Notes under the pieces: generated by a model
What the model was told of the DNA's origin: nothing
Seen by the model: only the letters and a program-made list of their open reading frames with translations
The model's database searches: none
From: Allium sativum
Lineage: Eukaryota; Streptophyta; Magnoliopsida; Asparagales; Amaryllidaceae
Direction: 5' to 3'
NCBI GenBank assembly: GCA_030737875.1
Contig: CM060921.1
Span: forward strand, 401,986,192 to 402,050,191
Length of the DNA: 64,000 nt
Part shown: piece by piece, positions 56,271-64,000 of the stretch
Layout of the letters: every line of letters starts with the position of its first letter
How positions within the stretch are numbered: position 1 is the first letter of the stretch
Made by a program: the position numbers and the translations under genes

Positions 56271-56813
56271 AAAGTGGACTCGATTCGAAGAAGGATGAAG
56301 ACGGCCCAAGATAGACAGAAATCCTACGCCGACAAGAGAAGGACCAACCTTGAGTTTGTGGTTGGGGACAGAATTTTTATTAAGGTATCTCCTCTAAGGA
56401 ACGTCGTTCGCTTTGGATCCACTGGAAAGCTAGCACCAAGGTTTGTAGGACCATTTCCTATCATCAAGAAGGTTGGGAAGATGGCCTACAGATTAGAGCT
56501 ACCCGAGAGACTGGCCAGAGTTCACAACGTCTTTCATGATTCTCACCTCCGGAAGTGTTTACACGAGTCCGCTGAAATAGTAGAGCCTAGCATTCTAGAA
56601 GAAGCCGAAGTGGAACGTGAAGCAACTGTGAGAAGAGTTACAACGTGCATCTTAGGAACTGAAGTGAAAAAGCTACGCAACCGCGAAGTCAAGCTCGTCA
56701 AAGTTCAGTGGAGCGACGCAGAGGAAGACACGACTTGGGAAACTGAGGAAAGAATACGCGCTGCCTACCCTTTTCTTTTTGAGGGTACATCTTTGATCCC
56801 TCTTCTTCCTTAA
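56271..56813 (+). pseudogene. pol: B integrase C-terminus with GPY/F and chromodomain-like tail
   Basis: About 180 codons in frame after the stop. RFVGPFPI at residues 56-63 is the GPY/F motif. HNVFHDSHLRKC follows, and the end VQWSDAEEDTTWETEE resembles the chromodomain-type tail that in chromoviruses is thought to steer integration to heterochromatin. I could not confirm that the full aromatic cage is present. The natural stop is at 56811. Confidence 0.85.
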
Positions 56814-57373
56814 GTTATGCTTTATCTATCTTTTAGGTATATTTCCTCGGTCCTTTTCCTAACTCTTTAGGTAGAAAGCAAATGGATGCAAACATGTATT
56901 TGAAAACATGTTATGGATGATGGCTGCAAGTGATTGCTAATGATTGCTAGTGGTTGCTCGTGGATGCATATACACACACATTCTAGGTTTTAGATCGGCT
57001 CAGTCACTTCATATTGCATATGCATATATGTATTCTCGTTCATATGTGGTTGAAATTTTATGTCTTATCATATGGTTGTCGCATTTGTATGAATTATTGT
57101 GCACTCATGTAGAATCAAGAGTAGGAAAAATTTGCATACATGATGGATTCATGACACTTACATGATTCGCATTTAGGAGTTCAACTGAATCAGTGGACCG
57201 CCTGATTTCTGCATTAGATAAGGACATATACACACACAATGCATATGATCATAAAGCATTAGAAGTCTTTAAGGACAATCGACACCTGTGTTTGTTGGTT
57301 GAGTAGATGGACGATTGGATGGTAGGATATACATTCTTCCTAACTTGAAGATTTCGGGGACGAAATCCTTTTA
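56814..57373 (+). other. B 3' untranslated region
   Basis: This stretch of about 560 bp after pol has no gene. It includes ACTGAATCAGTGGACCGCC and GATTTCGGGGACGAAATCC, which are also present, inverted, at the polypurine side of C and E. The latter is a self-complementary hairpin, GGATTTCGTCCCCGAAATC on the other strand, just before the polypurine tract. Confidence 0.75.
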
Positions 57374-57385
57374 TGTGGGGGAGAA
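57374..57385 (+). promoter_or_regulatory. B polypurine tract
   Basis: TGTGGGGGAGAA directly before the 3' LTR, the primer site for plus-strand synthesis. Confidence 0.92.
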
Positions 57386-59138
57386 TGTAACACCCTGTAT
57401 ATTCTATAACAGTGAAATTCATAAATTAAAGTATAATTAATTCTAATGAAAGAATTAAGGGAAATGGCTTACGCCATTGCGTTCATCTTGGAATTCTGGT
57501 TAAGATAGAGTCCGAGTTTGCGTGAAACGGACTCCGTATGAAGGAGTTACGACCTCCGAAGTTTCAGAATAAATTTGAATTAAAAAAAAACAGCTCAGAT
57601 CACGTTTAAAATTTGAAATTCGAGTTCAAACTGGGCTGGGCGGGAAAACTCCCGCCCAGTTACCAGGTCGACACTAGTGTCGACTGGGCAGTCGACCTGG
57701 CCCCCCCAGGTCGAGTACGCAGTCGACTTGGGTGTCGACCTGCATGTCGACTTGCCTGTTCGGCCTAACCAGGTGGGTCTAACCCTGGTTCGACTCTGGT
57801 GTGTTGTACGGTCAGATTTCCCTCCCTGTTTGCATTTGACGGCTCAAATTAACTTGAAAACTCTATAAATACACACTAAGACTCAACTAATTCACATAAG
57901 AAAATAAGAGAGGAGTCGTCATGCTGTCTGGAAGGAGTTGATCGTAGCCGCCAAGAATCAAACTAAGAAGCAAACTAAAGTCTAATCAAATCAATCAACA
58001 AATTGCTACCCAAAGGAGAGCATCTCCAGATTCAGAAAACAGAAATCAGAAAATAAGATCTCGTCACACGTTGTAAGTATAGTGGTCTTTCAGAATTTGA
58101 ATAAAATTATGATGTGATTCGATGTAATTGGGAATAGAATTGTGTCATTATAATGATGTAGATCTTGTGTATTGTAATGTTTCTATCGTGATTGTTTTTG
58201 GTGTATTGATTTGTGGCATAAATGGATCGATGCAAGTTTATTATACGTTTGTATATGAAAGTAATGGTAGTTGCAAGTTTGTGGCAAAGTCTATGATTAG
58301 ATCCCTCTCATGTTTATGTGAATATCCTCTCTATGTTTATGTTGATATCATGGCCCATATACTTATGTAAACACATCCTAGATCTGGGATCCTTTATGCT
58401 ACATGACTCAGAATTTATGTATACATCTTAGATCCATTACAAATATGATTAGAACTATGTTAAATACAATTTGGGCTACATAAAATATGCAAGTTCATGT
58501 GGAAATAGACTGTATATTAGATTTGGGCATTTTGGGTTGATTTACAACATGCTAGTTTTGTGTTCGGCGTTATGCCAAGTTAATATGTTAAAACCCAAGT
58601 TTGTATAAGTCTACATATGCCATCCTATGTGACACCCATTGAGTTGTATGCCAATTTTGAATGCAAGTTCACATGCTCCAATGTTTATGTTAACGCCAAT
58701 TTGCAAGTTCATGTGCTACACCTTCTATGTATCATAGAAATATTATATGTTCTGAATTTCCCCTTTCCTCACGTTTATCAAGTTGGGCTGAATTGTGTCG
58801 AGCCCAGCGTTAGTACGTACAAACGGGGATAATAGCGTTGGGTGTAAAACATGATATAAATAAATATGTTGGCATGTTTGGCGCGTGCCAACGACTGTGA
58901 CATTTTTGCGGTATAAATTGTTATACCCAAATTAAAAGACGACATAACATTTACATAAATGATGAAATATGTAAACCTAGAAAAGACGACATGCTTGACC
59001 CGAGGTTGGATTGAGTTGTTACATACACCTGCCCGGACCCGCCCGGCTGTCCAGTAGTCACAACAATACCTATCCAATGTGGGTGGTTAAACATTGAGCC
59101 CAATAAAGACCCGAGGTTAGACTGAACTACGGTGTAAA
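57386..59138 (+). mobile_element. B 3' LTR, first part, interrupted by D
   Basis: It matches 38346-40103. It keeps the GTCGAC cluster, TATA, GTAAGTATAG and hairpin copy 1 (59006-59077, where inner GTTGT/ACAAC pairs better than in the 5' LTR). D is inserted at 59139 inside the second hairpin module. The remainder lies beyond the window. Confidence 0.92.
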
Positions 59139-59420
59139 TGTAACACCCCGTAATTCTGTAACGCTAAGATTCACAAATCAAGGCAGAATTAAAATTGAAA
59201 CTCAAAATCAAGGGAAACGGGTTGCGCCATTGCGTTCGTCTCGGAATTCTGCATGAAAACGAGTCCGAGTTTGCATAAATCGGAGTCCGTATGAGGAAGA
59301 TATGGCCTCCGGAAGATTCAGCAAAGTTCAAATTTCAAAACATTTAAGAAAAACGAGTTCGAAATTCAAAAACAGACCCAGATTGGGCTGGGCGGGAATT
59401 TTCCAGCCCAAGGCACCCAG

Positions 59421-59478
59421 GTCGACTGGGTAGTCGACCTGGGTCACCCAGGTCGACTGGGTAGTCGACCTGGGGGTC
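59421..59478. repeat. GTCGAC cluster in the D LTR
   Basis: Five GTCGAC palindromes in 60 bp, within a larger duplicated block of the form CCCAGGTCGACTGGGTAG. It starts about 282 bp into the LTR, as in B. Confidence 0.85.
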
Positions 59479-59565
59479 GACCCCTCTGCTTTTTCCAGCT
59501 TTCTAAACCTGGTTCTTTCTGATGTATTTGCTCACGTTTTCTGACCAGGTTCGTCCGCCTAACAC

Positions 59566-59820
59566 TATATAAACCGCCCTGGTCTTCTTCTCTATTCACA
59601 ATTCTTTTCTATCCTTATGCTGCCTATGAGAAATAAATAAATAAGTGAGTAAAATAATATATATAAAATAAATCAAGACGAGGAAATGCTGCTAAAAGAT
59701 TTTCAAGAAGAAGTTCAAGTCAAGCTAGGATTCAAGAGGAGGTTCAAACGACTTCAACAACTGTTTTTCTACGAATCATAGCAACACCATCTTTCTGTTC
59801 TAATCTAATCTCTGTAAGTC
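59566..59820 (+). promoter_or_regulatory. D TATA box, leader exon and 5' splice site
   Basis: TATATAAA is at 59566-59573. The leader of about 220 nt ends TCTCT followed by GTAAGTC at 59814. It is preceded by an upstream conserved block also seen in B and E. Confidence 0.6.
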
Positions 59821-59895
59821 AGTTACTTTTTAGATTTGAATGTTTTTCTCTGTTTGTGACATGAAATTAAAGGAATAAAAGAATATGCCAAATCT

Positions 59896-60430
59896 CTCTC
59901 TCTCTCTCTATTCGAATCAGTGCCTATACTCTTGAACCTAATTAAGAACTGTTATGATTTGATGACAAATAAGACCGTGACTATGAAACTATGGACCTTA
60001 AAACCATATGCCTATGACTATGAACATTTGCCTATGACTATGGACATTGCCTATGACTATGAACATTGCCTATGACTGTGACTGTGACTATGAGGATTAT
60101 TTCCTTGACTAAGCCTATGCCTTTGATTAGGAAATATAAACTATTTCCTATGACATAACAAGGACATTAGTGATTAAACACCTTTGACTCATGACTAGGA
60201 AAGTGTTGCTTAAGTTTTGTGACTATGAAATTGGGTCTAAACCCGATTATCTATTCTATCTATTCTTGGATATCTTTGGTTTTAGACCTTGGGAATTTAC
60301 CTATTAAGTTAGGTCTACCCATATTCTTGAACCTACGTCTTTATTCTTTCTATTCTTGGTTTTCTTTGGTTTTATACCTTGGGAATTTACCTATTAAGTT
60401 AGGTCTACCCATGTTCTTAAACCGACGTCG
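59896..60430. repeat. Small tandem repeats in the D LTR
   Basis: A (CT)n run at about 59898-59911; four or five copies of a 17-18 bp unit CCTATGACTATGAACATT at about 60008-60080; and a 90 bp duplication with GGGAATTTACCTATTAAG at about 60290 and 60380. The 103-codon frame over the last is a repeat artefact. Confidence 0.8.
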
Positions 60431-61290
60431 TTATTCAACCCTTTTTATGCCAGTTAGTATGTCTATCTTTTGCATAGCATCTTTGTTTCATTCCCTATTT
60501 TCAATGAACCTAGCTTTATTTATAATCTAGACTGAATCACGATTATACGAACGGTGGGAATGCGGTTTGGGCAAAATATGAAATTTACTAAAAACGTAGT
60601 TTAACTTGGAAATTGGCATAAATGGGGAACATGTATTATGGCATGTTCAAAGAAATGAAAATCGGATAAATTTGACATGAATTATAAGATGTGTAATTTG
60701 AATCTAGTATTGACGTGTAAATCTAGCATTTACATGAATAGTGAACTAGACTAATAAGTCTAGTTTGACGTGAATTGGAATGTTGAATCGAAATTGGATT
60801 AGCTAATTTGGCACGACAAGTATATTGGCATAAATGTGAAATTGGTCATAATTGGGAATGACTATCAGGTTTAGCAAAATCATTGTTAGTGACACTTAAT
60901 TTGGTATAGTTTACATACCAAAAGGGCATAAATATGATATAGAGGGGAGAATGGGCCAAAAGAATAAATGTTGACAATTCACATTAAAAGAGTAATTAGG
61001 AAATGAGTAAATTAGGAATAATTTACTTATAGAATTTGGCCTAAATGAGGAAATGTAAATTTAGAAAAATTAAAGGTTTGTTAACGACATCTCTTTTAAT
61101 AACACACCAGAAAGTTCTAGGGTGACAGAGAGGATAGTGTCTAGGCTTGAGTTTGGAAAATACAAGTTTCCTGCTCTCCCTGGCTATCCCTAACTAATCC
61201 GACGGACGAGATGGTTACTTTCAAAACCTGATTTGAAAACTAATCAAAACCCTTTTGAACTTAGCAAACACGAATATGCCTAACCCGAGG

Positions 61291-61363
61291 TTAGACTGAG
61301 TTGCGATGTAAACCTGCCCGGAACCTACCGGCACATCCAGTATTCGCAACAATATCTGTCTAA
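61291..61363 (+). other. Conserved hairpin module, D copy
   Basis: Outer arms TTAGAC (61291-61296) and GTCTAA (61358-61363), inner GTTGCG/CGCAAC. The loop has AAACCTGCCCGGAACC. I found only one copy in D, where B, C and E have two. Confidence 0.75.
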
Positions 61364-61423
61364 TGTGAGTGGTCGCGGCTTTAATTTATTTAGTTAAAGC
61401 TAGAAAAAGAATGGTAGGGTTAA

Positions 61424-62066
61424 GTTAACTAAGACACTTAACCAGTTCAACATGATAACTAAACTGATGGGTGGGGTTAGGTTCAGACTGACACTTAACA
61501 TAGTTAAGCTAGAATGGGAGGGTTAAGTCCATAGGAACACTTAACCAACTTAACACAGTTAAGCTAGAATGGGAGGGCTAAGTCCATAGAGACACTTAAC
61601 CAAACTCAAGGTAGCAAGACAAGATTTGTAGGGGTTAAGTAAAGTTAATACACTTAGCCAAATTAACATGTTAACTAGACTAGAGGTTGGAGTTAAGTAA
61701 AATCTAATACACTTAGCCAATTTGATATGTTAGCTGGGCTAGACCGTAGGGTTAAGTAAACTTGAACACTTAACCATCAGGTTGTGATAAAGGAATGGGG
61801 TTAAGTCTAAAACATGAAGGCATAATACTTAACCATTAATAATAACATGTTAGTTAAAACAAACGGGCAAGGTTAAGTTAAAAAGGAACACTTAACCAAT
61901 ACAAGGTGGATGGGTAGGGTTAAGTAATAAGAAATACTTTACCAATATAACATGGTTTGTGGTAGGGTTAAGTCAACGTGAAGTACTAATAACACTTAAC
62001 CGGTTTATCAGGATGAATGATGAGGGTTAAGTTGGCTTGAATTGACTAATGACACTTAACCAATCC
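61424..62066 (+). repeat. Array of GGTTAAGT...ACTTAACC mini-hairpins in the D LTR
   Basis: About twelve units at roughly 40-65 bp spacing. Most have GGGTTAAGT, then about 9-20 bases, then ACACTTAACC. Some units carry a G-T wobble or one mismatch (CTTAGCC). They match the E array in sense orientation. Confidence 0.8.
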
Positions 62067-63299
62067 AAATTGACGGGAAATGGAGCTAAGTAGTAAACCT
62101 TAGTTAAGAAAACAACGATTCTGGAAACTAAGTGGTAAATCTTAGTTAGTAAAACTAAGTAGTAATTCTTAGTACAACACGGGAAGGAGCGAATGTCCGT
62201 CTGAGTAGAAAGTAGGCTCCAACGAATTGGGTTACGAAGCCCGAGGCTTCGAGGGGACGTGAGGGTACTCTTGGTATCCCTCTGTGAGGCTGCAGATGAT
62301 CCTCCTGGGCTCACAGAGGTTAAGGTCTGCATAGAAGAACTAGGGGTATGCCTTGGTTGCAATATATGGCAACCTAAAGACTAGGATGGACCGACGTGAT
62401 TCGGCGAGAAAACGGTAGCCCTGTGATAGCAACTCGTCGTCTACCATCCATCTTCAGTCAATCGAGATACGTGAAGCGGAAAGGCGGAGAACTCCAAAAG
62501 ACCATATACTTGCTATCTAGTTATGGGTGAGGATGGCCATAGGATAGTAGGGGCACCGGGGCCGGCGTATAGTTCTCATTTTTCAAGGTGTGCCTTTCAT
62601 TAGTTGAGGGAGGGGTCAAGTGGGACCATAGCCACTGAAATAAAAATAGACCTTAGCATCTGCATCGGCAGATATCTGAATGTTCCGACCGAGTTCTGTA
62701 TTCGTTGATTTGCCCTGACAACAGGACTCGGGTCGCACATTACAAGACATGTGCATCTAGACAAGCGATAACGATTCGCGATACATGCGTGGGGAAGTAT
62801 AGGAACATATACCACTCTAGGTAGTGTGTCCTAGACTTGGGGGCATCATTCGACAGGTAGCATAATTCCTAGTTGAACTAGGTGGCATAAATCCTGAATG
62901 CGAGAAGCGTTCAGCAGACAGCGTAAACTCTAGTTGAATCTAGAAGGCACTTGGTAGAAAACCCTAGATTAAATCTAGGTAACAAATAAATAAATGGATG
63001 CCTGAAGGCGATGGAAAATACAAGGATTGGGATCACGTTAGCATTACTAGTTGGGACATTAGTTAGCTGGTGCAGAGATAATAGAAATCCATATAACAAG
63101 GAAATGGCGAAGCGGTGAAAGTATTAGAGAACATCCAGTTTATCTTATCTTAGCATATCTTGTGATTACCTTGTCTAATCTTGTTGACCCTATCGTCATG
63201 GTGTAATCTTGTATTCAGTTAATTCATGTCGTTTTGTTTTTCCCATGTTCACATGCTAAAAGTTACTGAACTTACTCAGGCTTTATGTCTAACTCTGTT

Positions 63300-63338
63300 T
63301 TTCTTTCGTCTTCTTTTCTTCCGTTCCCCCTCCCCCAG
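63300..63338 (+). promoter_or_regulatory. Candidate 3' splice acceptor in the D LTR
   Basis: A pyrimidine tract of about 35 bases ends in CCCTCCCCCAG at 63338, followed by GTAGTAAAGG. With 59814 it gives an intron of 3,525 nt. Confidence 0.5.
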
Positions 63339-63693
63339 GTAGTAAAGGAGGGAATAGTTTAGCTCAGGTTAAGTTGGACTGCCACTCTTTCCCAAGCTCT
63401 TGAAGATTCGTCGAAGTTTGCTTGGATTCTCTTTTCAGATGCTATGGCTGGCTCTTGCTTAAATTAGGGAATATAAATTTATTTTTATGCTTCTTTATTT
63501 TGTAAGACAGATGATACTCTGATATTGTAAAGAAATCATTATACAAACTATTTTATCAATAAAAGTAAAATTTTATTTTCCGCTGTTTAATTTCTGTCTG
63601 TCTTGTAATTTATCTACATCTTTTACCCTAAATGCTCCACAGAACTTAGTGCGTTCCCTTTGTGAGTGACACTAACGGACGTGGGGTGTTACA

Positions 63694-64000
63694 CGTGGTA
63701 TCAGAGCTGAAGGTTACCAGATTAGATAAAGGATTTGAAAAATTATTTTCAAAACGGTTTTTAAAGAAGCATTTTCAAGAGAAAAGATTTGTTTTAAAGA
63801 CACATTCCCCAAAGCCATACGCACTATCTTCTCTTCCTCTGTTTAAATTCTTGTCTCCTTCTTTCTTGAGTCTCTGGGCTCCTGGCTTTCTGGGAGGTAA
63901 CCTCATCGAAGGGAAAAGTAGTGCCCGGCTTCCATCCATAGCCGTAGTTGTTTCATCTTTAGGCAGTTTTCTTTCAAAGCTTATAGGGTTTTCCGGACGA
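63694..64000 (+). mobile_element. D interior, first 307 bp
   Basis: PBS TGGTATCAGAGC is at 63696-63707. The leader then matches E's leader (16640-16990 complement), including CTCCTGGCTTTCTGGGAGGTAACC. No gag frame begins before the window ends, so D's coding state is unknown. Confidence 0.85.

Larger units (their letters stand above)
49651..57385 (+). mobile_element. B interior, chromovirus-like Ty3/gypsy element
   Basis: Between PBS and polypurine tract lie gag, protease, RT, RNase H and integrase in the Ty3/gypsy order, ending in an integrase tail with GPF and a chromodomain-like stretch. That tail and the long LTRs suggest the Tekay/Del group of plant chromoviruses, by memory of the families. 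Damage: one frameshift (about 51000), stops at 51294, 54780, 55089, 55656 and 56268, and solo LTR G (51469-54091). Apart from these, pol stays in one frame from 50997 to 56813. Confidence 0.9.
59139..63693 (+). mobile_element. D 5' LTR, 4,555 bp
   Basis: From TGTAACACCCCGTAATTC to CGTGGGGTGTTACA, then PBS. It is related to E's LTR and, at the upstream GCGCCATTGCGTTCGTCT block and the U5 end, to B's. Order: GTCGAC cluster (59421-59478), TATA (59566), GTAAGTC (59814), several tandem repeats, hairpin module (61291-61363), hairpin array (61424-62066), pyrimidine tract with CAG (to 63338), AATAAA (63558). No gene is seen. The left flank GTAAA is the probable target duplicate. Confidence 0.92.

Noticed and set aside
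60219..60530. 103 aa hydrophobic frame that might pass for a small membrane protein
   Set aside because: It covers a 90 bp duplication in the D LTR and repeats itself accordingly; there is no coding context.

Overview
This is a stretch of repeat-rich nuclear DNA from a flowering plant. The evidence is nested Ty3/gypsy-type LTR retrotransposons whose primer-binding sites match the 3' end of plant initiator-Met tRNA (TGGTATCAGAGC), together with AT-rich spacers, microsatellites and a small hAT-like inverted-repeat element. I found no host protein-coding gene, rRNA gene or intact tRNA gene, and I cannot name the species.

Layout, using my own labels. 1-10644: element A1 (minus strand), with very long LTRs (about 6.3 kb) around a 1.05 kb non-coding interior. 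10645-13765: the remaining LTR and interior of A2 (plus), the host of A1. 13766-20838: element E (minus), with a truncated 3' LTR, a badly decayed gag-pol and a 3.85 kb 5' LTR. 20839 to about 31728: element F (minus), a decayed interior plus a 5' LTR. That LTR is split by a 5.3 kb solo LTR, A3 (plus, TSD TATAC), and holds a 327 bp hAT-like element and large TA/CA microsatellites. 31729-34006: unassigned AT-rich spacer. 34007-38345: part of an A-family LTR, A4 (minus). B (plus) is inserted in A4 at 38346. B is a chromovirus-like element with a recognisable gag, protease, RT, RNase H and integrase. B's 5' LTR carries element C (minus, 41217-49585, perfect TSD ATAAA). B's RT carries a 2.6 kb solo LTR, G. 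B's 3' LTR is cut at 59139 by element D (plus), whose 4.55 kb 5' LTR ends at 63693 and whose interior runs off the window.

How the parts relate. B is the only element that looks recently coding, and it is dead: one frameshift, five in-frame stops and the G insertion. A1 and C have no usable coding capacity but keep PBS, polypurine tract and closely matching LTR pairs, so they probably moved with proteins supplied by relatives.

The most interesting signal is inside the LTRs. In B, C, D and E the order is TATA box, an exon-like leader of about 200 nt, a consensus 5' splice site (GTAAGT; GCAAGT in C), 1.9-3.5 kb of sequence, a long pyrimidine tract ending in CAG or TAG, then the LTR end and PBS. 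The A family has the same arrangement in a longer form. The presumed intron contains RNA hairpin modules with compensatory base changes, plus arrays of short hairpins. I propose, as inference, that these long LTRs carry a leader intron holding structured RNA that only unspliced genomic RNA would keep, like a retroviral packaging signal.
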